Shown one piece after another: positions 15,647 to 24,167 of a stretch of 64,000 bases of DNA. The position numbers and the translations under genes are program-made. The notes beneath the pieces were generated by a model. It made no database searches, was not told where the DNA came from, and saw only the letters and a program-made list of their open reading frames with translations. Where the stretch lies: positions 6,597,001 through 6,661,000 of the forward strand of contig NZ_CP122458.1 in the NCBI RefSeq assembly GCF_032598905.1, given 5' to 3'. The DNA comes from Streptomyces sp. 11x1. GTDB taxonomy: Bacteria; Actinomycetota; Actinomycetes; Streptomycetales; Streptomycetaceae. How positions within the stretch are numbered: position 1 is the stretch's first letter; each line of letters starts with the position of its first letter.

Positions 15647-16621
15647 CTACAGGATGTCGCCGCTGTTCCTGAGATCTTTGACCAGGACATCTAGTCCGTT
15701 GAGTGCGAGCGTTTGAGCCCGGTTGATGCCTTCTTGCTTCAGGGCAGCCAAGTCCGGCCAGCGTGCCAGTGCCGAAGCGTCGGCGGCAAGCTCGTTCACT
15801 GCCATCCACGATCCAACCCAACCAGGGCAGATGTGATAGGTGCGATCTTCAATGCTCTCGCGCGCAACGCCTGCTGCCCGGGGGAACTCGGCTGTTGCCA
15901 TCGCATAAGGCACGTCAGGTCTGTAGCGGGTGAGCGGCACCATCTGAGCGGCCTCAGTACCGCGGTCGGAGCGCCACGTCCACTTGGACGACAGGGCAGC
16001 GACTAGGCGGCCACCTTCGTCGATGATCAGGATGTCGCTTTTGCGGTCGCCTACATCACGACGCATATGAAGCCCTCGGATATGGGTGAGAGGAACCTCA
16101 TGCCGCACCTGCCAACCGGTCGGCAGGCTTTTGCTAAGAAAGTGAATCAACAGGTCCCGGAAGCGAGCCCCGCGCAGGTTCCTGTCCAGCTTGCATGGTC
16201 TCTCGATGCTTACATTCCGGCTGGTCACGACATGCGTCCATAGTGAAAGAACTGCGATTTCTCCGCCGATTCGCCGCCGCTTACTGTGGCCGGTAGCTGT
16301 GTCTTTTACCTTGTCATCTAGCCGATGAGTTCGCACGGGGGGATCCCAATGCATCTGTCCTTGAGTGTGACTTTCTTCCTCAAGTGCGGTCCCTGCCGAG
16401 TCATAGGCAGTAAACCCGGCTTCTGTTAGCCAAGCTGGATTCCAGCCCAGTTTGTGACGCAGGCTGGCATCTGATAGCGATTCATTTGGATGTAGATCCA
16501 GTCGTGCTTCGCTGGCGAGAATGGATTCATTCCAGCATAGTCCGAGAAAAATCGCACTAATTGCTTCCGGGTCCTCTAGATAACTTTCAATCAGGGCTTT
16601 GTGAGTGGGTTCGAGAGGCAT
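15647..16621 (-). CDS. Putative type II restriction endonuclease, NgoMIV/SgrAI-like
   Basis: 324 residues from ATG 16621; an upstream ATG at 16753 would overlap the NaeI-like gene by 83 bases. The diagnostic stretch is SSKWTWRSDR (residues 211-220), which resembles the catalytic Lys plus base-reading RSDR of NgoMIV-type enzymes (family known to cut GCCGGC-like sites). Downstream YAMATAEFPR and DRTYHICPGW also recall that family. However, the nearest acidic residue before Lys213 is Asp196, only 17 residues away, unlike the roughly 46-residue spacing of NgoMIV, and the downstream catalytic Glu position is uncertain. The call is moderate. GC content is clearly lower than in surrounding genes. 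Confidence 0.55.
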   Translation of the reverse strand: MPLEPTHKALIESYLEDPEAISAIFLGLCWNESILASEARLDLHPNESLSDASLRHKLGWNPAWLTEAGFTAYDSAGTALEEESHTQGQMHWDPPVRTHRLDDKVKDTATGHSKRRRIGGEIAVLSLWTHVVTSRNVSIERPCKLDRNLRGARFRDLLIHFLSKSLPTGWQVRHEVPLTHIRGLHMRRDVGDRKSDILIIDEGGRLVAALSSKWTWRSDRGTEAAQMVPLTRYRPDVPYAMATAEFPRAAGVARESIEDRTYHICPGWVGSWMAVNELAADASALARWPDLAALKQEGINRAQTLALNGLDVLVKDLRNSGDIL

Positions 16622-16670
16622 GGAATGCTTTCCGGGCAGGTGACTATCAAATCGCCTTGGCGTTGGCTTG

Positions 16671-17783
16671 CTAAGGACGAGCTGTGGTTGCCGGTAGGTT
16701 TGGGGCCATTTCGGCAGGGTCGTAATCATTGGCGACTGCCCAGTGTCGGCCATCCAGGTACACGTAGGGCTTCACATTCTGACCTGCTTGCACCGAGGCC
16801 ACGCGTACACTCACGAACTCGCCCTCGCGGGGAGGGGTGAGTCCAAGTTGCTCTGCCACAGCTCGGTGGCTGTCGTAGTCGCCCATAATGATTATGCCTT
16901 CAGGTCTGAGTGCTGAGCGAGAACCTCCGTTACCGCGAACGCGCTTCATGTAGTCTTTTTGTTGTGCGACTGTGCGCACGACGTTGCGGCCTATTCCCCT
17001 TCCCTGCACCCGTCGGAACAACTCGTTGAGTCGTTGCTGCCCGGACTTCTGTGCAAAGACGGCAGCACGGTCAGCTGGGTGCATATGGAGAAGAACGTTT
17101 TCCGGGAGGTCGAAGTCTCGCCATAGCCAGAGAATCTTGTTGCGGTGTTCGGCTTTCACGGTGAGCTTTGCATCGCGATTTCTGCCCAGGTTTAGCCATT
17201 CTTCTCTTACCCGGAACAGGCCAGCGCTCCATCTGCTCTGGTAGTCGTCAGCCCAGACAAGGAGGCAAAGGTGTCCTATCGCCTCCGGTGGGATCATCCA
17301 GCCGCTGAACTTTTGAGAATACTTGCAGTCCACTTCGATGCCGCTGATTCTGTAATCCATGGCCTGGCCATCGGCGAACCTGAACTCGCGTTGCAGGTTG
17401 ATCTCGACCAAGGTGCCGGCATGGGTTCTCTCGGTCTTGTTCAGATTTGCCCAATCGTAGCGACCTGTGATCTCGCCGTTCAGCAACTGATCAATGGTGT
17501 CCCGGAGCACGCTGGCAAATCGTTCGCCAAAGGGATCCATATCCAGCAACTCCGCATGCACCGCGAGGAGCTCAGTGTCACGCTTCAGCTCCTCGGTTAC
17601 GACGAGGTTCTGTGCAGCATGGATATCGTCGAATGGCAGCAAGCAATCCCCCTGGGTGAACTGAGCTGAATCGCGGCGCTGTTGGGCAAGCCGCTCTGGC
17701 TTGTTGATGAGAGGCGAGCCTCTCAGACTCAGACGATCAGTCTGACCGTACTGCAAAGGTAGGACACCGAGGTGCCCCTCCAA
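16671..17783 (-). CDS. NaeI-family type IIE restriction endonuclease
   Basis: Alignment from memory to NaeI is strong through the whole length: RDTIDQLLNGEITGR, KTERTHAGTLVEINLQREF, VDCKYSQ, PPEAIGHLCLLVWA, NELFRRVQGRGIGR and VAQQKDYMKRVRG. Counting from TTG 17783, the catalytic set falls at Glu127, Asp143, Asp152 and Lys154, with the same spacing as NaeI Glu70/Asp86/Asp95/Lys97. The equivalent of NaeI Leu43 is Leu100, so the wild-type nuclease, not the topoisomerase-like, residue is kept. NaeI cuts GCC^GGC after binding a second effector site. The N-terminus is about 57 residues longer than NaeI; the true start is unresolved. AT-richer than the flanks. Confidence 0.9.
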   Translation of the reverse strand: MEGHLGVLPLQYGQTDRLSLRGSPLINKPERLAQQRRDSAQFTQGDCLLPFDDIHAAQNLVVTEELKRDTELLAVHAELLDMDPFGERFASVLRDTIDQLLNGEITGRYDWANLNKTERTHAGTLVEINLQREFRFADGQAMDYRISGIEVDCKYSQKFSGWMIPPEAIGHLCLLVWADDYQSRWSAGLFRVREEWLNLGRNRDAKLTVKAEHRNKILWLWRDFDLPENVLLHMHPADRAAVFAQKSGQQRLNELFRRVQGRGIGRNVVRTVAQQKDYMKRVRGNGGSRSALRPEGIIIMGDYDSHRAVAEQLGLTPPREGEFVSVRVASVQAGQNVKPYVYLDGRHWAVANDYDPAEMAPNLPATTARP

Positions 17784-18144
17784 GCGAGCAGACCCTGGTG
17801 GGCAGGCGGCGGTGCTGCTGGGCTTGCCCGTGCCTTCTCTTGCTGCCTGCTCCGCAGTGGCCGTAGGGCCACTCGCTTCTTTGGCAGTGTCGTGATTCCG
17901 CGGCCCGCCTCAAGGGCGCTGCGCGTCGCCTTCGGCGATGGCCCTGCGGGCCACCCTTGACCCGGGCCGCGGAATCACTGGGAGAGAAACGAGCGAGCGG
18001 CCCGGGAGGGTGGGTGGCCCGGCCGAGTTCAGGTGGAGGTCGGCCGGGTTGTGGGCGCGTGCTCGTCTCGCATGCAGGGCGGGTCGGCTCAGCGGCTTGC
18101 CGTGAGTAGCGGGTGGTTCGGTCGCGCCCGTGCGTGGTTCGCGG
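17784..18144. other. Intergenic region at the right edge of the R-M island
   Basis: No gene is supported. It contains the promoter side of the NaeI-like gene and an 87-base imperfect inverted repeat (17892-17978). Base composition returns to the normal high-GC level within this stretch, so the island boundary probably lies here. Confidence 0.5.
17892..17978. repeat. Long inverted repeat (16-base perfect arms) at island edge
   Basis: GTGATTCCGCGGCCCG (17892-17907) is the exact reverse complement of CGGGCCGCGGAATCAC (17963-17978). Inside it a second pairing exists (CAAGGG with CCCTTG) and a GC-rich apex. The whole could fold as one long hairpin or cruciform. It may be a terminator, a recombination site or a remnant of mobile DNA; no matching copy was found elsewhere in the window. 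Confidence 0.75.
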
Positions 18145-19155
18145 CTATGCCCCGTGACACCCCTCATACGCCCGCCCCGAACCGCACCAGCACGCGCTTC
18201 CCCTCTGTGGGGGCCACGAGACTGCCAACCCCCGCGCCGCCAGCGTCGTGGCGTACTGCGGCAGCAGGGTCACGTCGTCCGGGGATGCGCTCTCCGACGC
18301 CGCGAACGCCTCGTACGACGGGACCGTGCCCGTCACGATGCCCAGGTTCGGCGTGCCGGAGGTCGCCAGCTCCCGCAGCGAGGCCTCTATCGTCGCCAGG
18401 TGCTCCTCGTGCGAGGGGTACTCCGCGGTCAGGCCCGGGTACGCGCCCACCAGTTCCGCCAGTTCCGGGGCCGGCCAGTGCAGGACCGCCACCGGGAAGG
18501 GGCGGGACAGGGCTTCGCGGTAGGCGCCCAGTTCTGCTCGTAGGCGGGAGATCTCGGCCTGGAGTTCCGCCGGGTTGTCCGAGCCCAGGGACCAGACGCG
18601 TTTCGGGTCGTGGAGTTCGTCCAGGGAGATCGAGGACGAGTGGAGGGTGTCCGCCACGGCGTCCCAGTTGTCGTGCGTCGCGCCCAGCATGCGGCGGACC
18701 CGGTGGCGGCCGAAGAGGAGGGGGCGGGTGGAGTACGGGGGCTCCGCCACGTCCGTCAGGAGGAGGGTCACGGCTGCGGTGAAGGTGTCCTGGGCCGCCT
18801 CCAGCTCGTCGTGGGCCTCCAGGGCCTCGGCGACGATCACCCACGGGGCCGGGTCGCGCGGGGCGGCCGCGCGGACTCCGTCGATGATCGCGCGGGCCTC
18901 GGCCTCGTGGCCGTACTCCCAGAGGTTGGAGGCCTTGAGGGCGCGTACCAGGTGGGGGTTGTCGAGAGGGGCGGACGACGACAGCAGGCGGTCGTAGAGG
19001 GCTGTCGCGGTGGGGCGGTCGCCGGCCAGTTCCCGGTGGGCCGCGGCCTGCAGGAGCAGGTGCTCGGTGTCCTCCGGGTAGAGGTCGGCGGTCCGCTCCA
19101 GGCGTGCCGCTTCGGCGGTGTGGTCGACGTTCTCGGCAGGCGTGTCGGGGCGCAT
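18145..19155 (-). CDS. Tetratricopeptide-like protein with C-terminal SEC-C zinc motif
   Basis: 336 residues from ATG 19155 (MRPDTPAENVDH). The N-terminal half is a helical repeat array (LYPEDTEHLLLQAAAHRELAGD..., ASNLWEYGHEAEARAIIDGV..., WVIVAEALEAHDELEAAQDTF), which looks like TPR. The last 20 residues contain ACWCGSGRAYEGCHG, the SEC-C (SecA C-terminal) zinc-binding motif CxC-x8-CH. SEC-C tails in SecA bind SecB or ribosomes; in stand-alone proteins their role is unknown. It is followed on the same strand, after 116 bases, by no coupled gene. Confidence 0.85.
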   Translation of the reverse strand: MRPDTPAENVDHTAEAARLERTADLYPEDTEHLLLQAAAHRELAGDRPTATALYDRLLSSSAPLDNPHLVRALKASNLWEYGHEAEARAIIDGVRAAAPRDPAPWVIVAEALEAHDELEAAQDTFTAAVTLLLTDVAEPPYSTRPLLFGRHRVRRMLGATHDNWDAVADTLHSSSISLDELHDPKRVWSLGSDNPAELQAEISRLRAELGAYREALSRPFPVAVLHWPAPELAELVGAYPGLTAEYPSHEEHLATIEASLRELATSGTPNLGIVTGTVPSYEAFAASESASPDDVTLLPQYATTLAARGLAVSWPPQRGSACWCGSGRAYEGCHGA

Positions 19156-19271
19156 GGACGACACCGTACTGCCGATGGGCGACGGAAAGGGGGCGGAGGC
19201 GAGGTGCGGGTGGAGGCGGGGAGGTGGGAGGGCGCCACCGCCGGGGCGCGCACGCTCCCACCTCCACCCCG

Positions 19272-20831
19272 CTAGATCGTCACCCCGTCGATCTGCAGTG
19301 TCTGCACCGCGCCCGCCGCGAACGGGACCGCCACCGACTTGCCGTTCAGGAACGTGTCCGAGTACGCGCGGTAGCGGTCGGAGCCGCCCGAGGTGTGGGT
19401 GTTCCAGCGGGGGACCAGGCCGTTCGTGCCGCCGGTCACCGTCGTGAAGTTCGAGAGGTTGAAAGTGAAGGTCTGGGCCGTGGTCGCGGTGTTGATCGCC
19501 ACGATCACGAGGCGCCGCGCCGCCGCGTCGTACGCCGCCGCCGTGAAGCTGGAGCCCGCGTCCAGGATCGTCATCCCCGGGCGGATGTGGCGGCTGAACT
19601 GCGCCATCACGTAGTACTTCGTCTCGATCGCGCCCGGCTGGAGCGTGTTCGCGTCGTACTTGATCATGCCCCAGCCCGCCGTCGGGTCCATCACCTGCCA
19701 GTAGACCCAGGCCGTGGGGTGCAGCCAGCGGAAGTCGTAACAGAGGTTGCGGGCGAGGGTCCAGCCCGAGCCGTCGCTGTCGCCCGTCTCCGAGTTCCAC
19801 AGCTTCTTGCCGGACGTCGTCACCACGTCCGTGTAGAGGAGGTCCCGGCGGCCGCCCGCGCCCTGGTAGCCATGCACGTTGACCTGGCTGACCAGGGACT
19901 TCGTGGACGCGTTGAAGGAGTTCCACGTCGAGCGGGCCGTGTCGTAGTTCGTCTCGTCGGAGGCGGTGATACGGATGTTCGTCAGGCCCCGCTTGTCCAG
20001 CTCGCTGCGCATGTGGGGGAGTACGGCGGCCTGGACCGCCGGGTCCATGTGGCAGCCCTCCTGGGTGCCGGTCGCCGTCCACCACGACGACGCCGGCTCG
20101 TTGAAGGGGTCGACCGTCGCGAAGTTCACGCCCCAGTTGTTCTTGGCGCGCAGGGCCGTCGCCGCCAGGTGGGAGGCGTGCTGGCGGTAGTTCCAGGACT
20201 GGAGGTTGTTGCCGCCGCCGGAGGCGCCCGAGGGGTTGTGGTTCAGGCACATCCACCACATCGGGGAGTTCGCGAAGAGTTCGGTGGTCGCACCGCGCGC
20301 CACCGCCTTCGTCAGGGCCGCGCGCTGGTTGCCGTCCGCGTTCCAGTTCCAGGCCGAGGACGCCGGGTCCTCGTTGGTCCAGTTCTGCCAGAAGCCCTCG
20401 ATCTGCTTGAAGGCGGGGATGTTCGGGGACTTGACCATGGCCGAGCCCTCCACCGTGTTCCAGCTGCACGCGCCGAGGTTGTAGCGGGCGATGTTCATGC
20501 CCAGGCCGGGCAGCGCCGTGCCGTTGTACGTCGTCGTCTTCGTGGTGAACCACAGGTCGGCGAAGTCGTCCCGGGCGCCGAACACATTGGCCCACCAGGC
20601 GAGGGAGGTGCCCCAGCCCTCCCAAGTGCCGTACTTCGTGGCCGGGTTGACGGCGATCGTCGCGTCCGCGCTCGCCGTGCCCGTGCCGAATGCGGTGCCG
20701 ACGACCGCGCCGCCGGCCGCCGCCAGGAGCGCTCTGCGGCCGAAGGCGGGCGAGTGCCCCGCGGTCCTGTCGGGGGTCGGGGACTCCGCCGGTCTCTGGC
20801 GGTCGTTCGTGGGGTCGGGGGATGCGGTCAT
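19272..20831 (-). CDS. Secreted GH30 family glycosyl hydrolase (endo-beta-1,6-galactanase-like)
   Basis: 519 residues from ATG 20831. A twin-arginine signal is visible (GRRALLAAAGGAVVGTAFGTGTASA). The mature protein has the GH30 TIM barrel: YGTWEGWGTSLAWWANVFG at its start, NIARYNLGAC, MWWMCLNHNPSGA, VDPFNEPASSWW (acid/base Glu) and KKLWNSETGDSDGSG (nucleophile Glu). A beta-sandwich flank follows (AAYDAAARRLVIVAINT...). The pattern best fits the GH30 subgroup that attacks beta-1,6-galactan side chains of arabinogalactan. Exported folded by Tat. It is divergent from the class E sortase gene. Confidence 0.85.
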   Translation of the reverse strand: MTASPDPTNDRQRPAESPTPDRTAGHSPAFGRRALLAAAGGAVVGTAFGTGTASADATIAVNPATKYGTWEGWGTSLAWWANVFGARDDFADLWFTTKTTTYNGTALPGLGMNIARYNLGACSWNTVEGSAMVKSPNIPAFKQIEGFWQNWTNEDPASSAWNWNADGNQRAALTKAVARGATTELFANSPMWWMCLNHNPSGASGGGNNLQSWNYRQHASHLAATALRAKNNWGVNFATVDPFNEPASSWWTATGTQEGCHMDPAVQAAVLPHMRSELDKRGLTNIRITASDETNYDTARSTWNSFNASTKSLVSQVNVHGYQGAGGRRDLLYTDVVTTSGKKLWNSETGDSDGSGWTLARNLCYDFRWLHPTAWVYWQVMDPTAGWGMIKYDANTLQPGAIETKYYVMAQFSRHIRPGMTILDAGSSFTAAAYDAAARRLVIVAINTATTAQTFTFNLSNFTTVTGGTNGLVPRWNTHTSGGSDRYRAYSDTFLNGKSVAVPFAAGAVQTLQIDGVTI

Positions 20832-21004
20832 GTCAGCTCCGGGGGGTGCGGGTGCCGAGGAGAGGGAAGGGAGAACGGACGGGCATCCGTCGCCTTCCGG
20901 ACTGCTGAGTGGGGACATCGGAAGAGTCAGGGGTGAGTGGTGAGGTTGTCGAGAGGTCTGACAGCGCTTTCTCCGTTTTCTTCCAAGGGTTGTGAGAAGG
21001 GGAG

Positions 21005-21736
21005 ATGAAAGTGCGTGAGGCGACGCTGTCGGGCCGGGCCCGCCCGCTCTGGGTGGCCGCGGAGGGCGCCGTCACCCTCGGGCTTGTTCTCCTTCTCTTC
21101 GTCGCCCATCAGCTGTGGTGGACCAATCGGCAGGCCCAGGAAGGGGCGGCCCGGGAGGTGGCCGCGCTGGAGCGCGCCTGGGCGGAGGAGGCACGACCGG
21201 AGAGGGCGTGGGCGGTACGGGCCGAGGGGAGCGACGGGGGCGATGGGGGCGGCAAGGGCGGTGCGGGGAGCGTGGGGTCAGGGGTCGTTCGGGCCTACGC
21301 CGTGCTCGTCATCCCCCGGCTCCGTCTGCGGGCACCCGTCGTCGAAGGGGTCGGGAGGGCGGAGGTCCTCGACAAGGGGTTCGTCGGGCACTACCCGGGG
21401 ACCGCGCTGCCGGGTCGGCCCGGGAACCTCGCCCTCGCCGGGCACCGCACCACCCACGGCGAGCCCTTCCGCCACCTCGACCGGCTCGACACCGGTGACG
21501 AGGTGCGCGTCGAGACGCGGGACGCCGTCCACACGTACGTCGTCGACAGCACGCTCCCGCAGACCGCGCCCGGCGACGGCGGGGTCCTGCGGCCCGTCCC
21601 GCGCAGCGACGTGCGGCCGTCGTACGGGTATCGCGAGCCCGGGCACTACCTCACGCTCACCACCTGCACGCCCGCGTACACCTCCACGTACCGGCTCGTT
21701 GTCTGGGGGAAGCTGCGCTCTGTGCGCCTCAGATGA
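21005..21736 (+). CDS. Class E sortase
   Basis: A 243-residue membrane-anchored transpeptidase. The N-terminal transmembrane segment is at about 22-38. A long charged, Gly-rich stalk follows to about 95. The sortase domain has AGHRTTHG (His147), LTLTTCTP (Cys221) and TYRLVV (Arg230), the catalytic triad; TLTTC-TP with the final YRLVVWG is typical of class E. Class E enzymes of Streptomyces recognise LAxTG signals of chaplins and other surface proteins. The start ATG 21005 has AAGGGGAGA upstream. The stop overlaps the long frame of the next gene, whose real start is at 21802. Confidence 0.9.
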   Translation: MKVREATLSGRARPLWVAAEGAVTLGLVLLLFVAHQLWWTNRQAQEGAAREVAALERAWAEEARPERAWAVRAEGSDGGDGGGKGGAGSVGSGVVRAYAVLVIPRLRLRAPVVEGVGRAEVLDKGFVGHYPGTALPGRPGNLALAGHRTTHGEPFRHLDRLDTGDEVRVETRDAVHTYVVDSTLPQTAPGDGGVLRPVPRSDVRPSYGYREPGHYLTLTTCTPAYTSTYRLVVWGKLRSVRLR

Positions 21737-21801
21737 GAGCATGTGTGCGAGAGTCGTTCGGGAGTCCCGAGAGTTGCGAGAGCTGTTGGAGAGGGGGAGC
21801 C

Positions 21802-22113
21802 GTGATCCGTAGCTGGGCCAGTCTTCGCCCCGCCGCGATGTTGCTGCTGCTCCTCTTCGAGGTCGCCGTCCTCGACACCGGCACGCTCTCCGCCGCCGTC
21901 GCCTTCGCCGCGACCGCCGCGGCCGGCTCCGCGTTCGCCGCCTGCGCGCTGATCACCGCGCGCTGCGCGCCCGTCGTCCCCCGTACGCGCGTCCGTACGG
22001 CCATCCGGGACCGTGAACGCCGTACGGCGTTCCTGCCCCAACGCGATCCCGACGCACGCGGGCGTACGCGCCCTCGCGCGCCCGGACATGCCCTCCTGAC
22101 GGCCACCGCGTAG
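21802..22113 (+). CDS. DUF6412 domain membrane protein
   Basis: 103 residues. GTG 21802 is preferred because GGGGGAG lies 4-10 bases before it; the frame is open further upstream but the extra residues overlap the sortase stop. It has two hydrophobic segments (about 8-27 and 31-52). A conserved basic tail follows (RTAIRDRERRTAFLPQRDPDARGRTRPRAPG), which is the DUF6412 signature. In Streptomyces this small gene regularly precedes a second YidC-type insertase, as it does here (150 bases downstream). It probably works with it at the membrane; direct evidence is lacking. Confidence 0.8.
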   Translation: MIRSWASLRPAAMLLLLLFEVAVLDTGTLSAAVAFAATAAAGSAFAACALITARCAPVVPRTRVRTAIRDRERRTAFLPQRDPDARGRTRPRAPGHALLTATA

Positions 22114-22263
22114 GGCACACCCGCACCCCGATTCTCTTCTCTCTTTGGCTGAGGTCCGTGCTCCGCACGTGGGCCGTCGCGCCGAGTCCGGTCGTCCGAC
22201 CACTTTTCCGGTCGTCCGACCACTTCTCACCGGCCCGACGAGACCCCTGGAGGGCTCACACCC

Positions 22264-23172
22264 ATGTCCGTATTCGCCGACCTTGTCGCGCACCTCGCCG
22301 ATCTGCTCCAGCCGCTGTTCCACGCCTCTGCGACCGCCGTCGCGATCGTCCTGTTCACGGCGCTCGTACGACTGCTCGTGCACCCCCTGTCGCGGGCGGC
22401 GGCGCGGGGACAGCGGGCGCGCATCGCGTTGCAGCCGCAGATCGCGGAGCTGCGGAAGAAGCACGCGAAGAACCCCGAGAGGCTGCAGAAGGCACTGCTG
22501 GAGCTGCACACGAAGGAGAAGGTGTCGCCGCTGTCCGGCTGCCTGCCTAGCCTCTGCCAGCTGCCGGCCTTCTTCCTCCTCTACCACCTGTTCTCCAACA
22601 CCACGATCGGCGGCGAGGCCAACGCCCTCCTCACCCACCGGCTCTTCGCCGCCCCGCTCGGCGACCGCTGGGCCGACGCGCTCGCCCACGGCGGCGTTCT
22701 CGGGGCGCAGGGGCTCGTCTACGTCGGGCTGTTCGTGATCGTCACGGGGGTCGCGGCCTTCAACTTCCGGCGTACGAAGCGGATGATGGCCGCCGGTACG
22801 GCCGGGGTGCCGGCCGTGTCGGACGAGCAGCTGCCCGGGATGGCGGCGAGCATGGGGGCCGTCAGCAAGTTCATGCCGTTCCTGTCCTTCTTCACGCTGG
22901 TCACCGTGGCGGTGGTGCCGCTGGCGGCCGCGTTGTACGTGGTGACCAGCACGACGTGGACGGCGGTGGAGCGGGCGGTGCTGTATCCGTTGCCGGAGGC
23001 CGAGACCGACGGGGCCGCCGGGGCCGGGGCCGAGGTGGCGGCCGCCAAGACCGGCAGGGCCGCAAAGACTGCCAAGACCGCCAAGACCGACGGGGCCGCA
23101 AAGACCACCAAGGTTGGGGCTGCCAAGACATCTGGGAGGCCGGGTAGGTCGGCGGCTGCTACCAAGCGGTAG
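22264..23172 (+). CDS. YidC/Oxa1-type membrane protein insertase (second paralogue)
   Basis: 302 residues from ATG 22264. Helices at about 12-36, 95-115, 150-170 and 200-235 give the Oxa1 fold; the cytosolic coiled segment QPQIAELRKKHAKNPERLQKALLELHTKE between helices is typical, as is KVSPLSGCLPSLCQLPAFFLLYHLF. The C-terminus carries a Lys/Ala/Thr-rich tail built on an AAKT unit (about 260-300) that could contact ribosomes. It lacks a lipobox, unlike the housekeeping Gram-positive YidC. It follows DUF6412 and probably inserts particular membrane proteins. The tail repeats suggest recent slippage. Confidence 0.9.
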   Translation: MSVFADLVAHLADLLQPLFHASATAVAIVLFTALVRLLVHPLSRAAARGQRARIALQPQIAELRKKHAKNPERLQKALLELHTKEKVSPLSGCLPSLCQLPAFFLLYHLFSNTTIGGEANALLTHRLFAAPLGDRWADALAHGGVLGAQGLVYVGLFVIVTGVAAFNFRRTKRMMAAGTAGVPAVSDEQLPGMAASMGAVSKFMPFLSFFTLVTVAVVPLAAALYVVTSTTWTAVERAVLYPLPEAETDGAAGAGAEVAAAKTGRAAKTAKTAKTDGAAKTTKVGAAKTSGRPGRSAAATKR

Positions 23173-23309
23173 TGATCCGAGGCGCGGGGCGGGCGGTCCA
23201 GTCCGTGAACCGGGTCTTGCGGAGTGGACCATGACCTTGGACGATCGACCAGTCCTCCGATGGCCGCACCCATCGGTCGGGCTGCGGACGATCGAGGGAG
23301 TTGGCGACC

Positions 23310-24167
23310 ATGAAGCTGCTGAGAGTCGGTACGGCGGGTGCGGAGCGGCCCGCGCTGCTCGACGCCGAGGGGGTCCTGCGGGACCTCTCGGAGGTCGTGC
23401 CGGACATCGACGGCGCGCTGCTCGCGGACGAGGCGGCGCTCGGGCGGGTCCGCGAGGCGGCCGAGAGCGGGGCGCTGCCCGTGCTGGACGCGGCGGGGCT
23501 GCGCATCGGACCGCCGGTCGCCCGGATCGGCAAGATCGTCTGCATCGGGCTGAACTACCACGACCACGCGCGCGAGACGGGGGCCGAGCCGCCCGCCGAG
23601 CCGGTGATCTTCTTCAAGGCGGCGGACACGGTCGTCGGGCCGCACGACACGGTGCTCGTGCCGCGCGGGTCGACGAAGACCGACTGGGAGGTCGAGCTCG
23701 CCGTCGTCATCGGGCGGACCGCCCGGTACGTCGAGTCGCGCGAGGCCGCGCTGGAGCATGTCGCCGGGTACGCCGTCTCGCACGACGTGTCCGAGCGGGA
23801 GTTCCAGCTGGAGCGCGGCGGGACGTGGGACAAGGGCAAGAACTGCGAGACGTTCAACCCGCTGGGCCCGTGGCTGGTCACCGCCGACGAGGTGCCGGAC
23901 CCGCAGAAGCTGGGACTCCGGCTGTGGGTCAACGGGGAGCTGAAGCAGGACGGCACGACCGGGGAGCAGATCTTCGCGGTGAGTGAAGTCGTCAGGTACG
24001 TCAGTCAGTTCATGACGCTGTATCCCGGGGACGTCATCAATACGGGGACGCCGGCGGGGGTGGCTCTGGGGGAGCCCGAGCCGAAGCCGTTCCTGCGGGC
24101 CGGGGATGTCGTGGAGCTGGAGATCGACGGGCTGGGGCGGCAGCGGCAGGAGTTCGGCAACGCGTAG
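23310..24167 (+). CDS. Fumarylacetoacetate hydrolase (FAH) family protein
   Basis: 285 residues from ATG 23310, with GAGGGAG nine bases upstream. The FAH fold is clear: IVCIGLNYHDHARETG, PVIFFKAADTVVGPHD, DWEVELAVVIGR (metal-binding Glu pair), VAGYAVSHDVSEREFQ, LGPWLVTADEV and the GDVINTGTPAGVALG block. Relatives are 2-hydroxyhepta-2,4-diene-1,7-dioate isomerases, acylpyruvases and oxaloacetate decarboxylases; the sequence does not single one out. It is probably a cytosolic Mg-dependent hydrolase or decarboxylase of small keto acids. It stands alone and convergent with the UPF0303 gene. Confidence 0.9.
   Translation: MKLLRVGTAGAERPALLDAEGVLRDLSEVVPDIDGALLADEAALGRVREAAESGALPVLDAAGLRIGPPVARIGKIVCIGLNYHDHARETGAEPPAEPVIFFKAADTVVGPHDTVLVPRGSTKTDWEVELAVVIGRTARYVESREAALEHVAGYAVSHDVSEREFQLERGGTWDKGKNCETFNPLGPWLVTADEVPDPQKLGLRLWVNGELKQDGTTGEQIFAVSEVVRYVSQFMTLYPGDVINTGTPAGVALGEPEPKPFLRAGDVVELEIDGLGRQRQEFGNA

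Noticed and set aside
5807..17783. DISARM, BREX or CBASS-type multi-gene defence system
   Set aside because: No helicase-phospholipase-methylase set, no PglZ and no cyclic nucleotide effector were seen; the CYTH enzyme alone is not enough for a CBASS call.
18145..20625. Very long minus-strand frame spanning the SEC-C and GH30 genes
   Set aside because: Only its 3' part is the real SEC-C gene; the 5' part is an out-of-frame shadow of the GH30 gene, a common effect of high GC.
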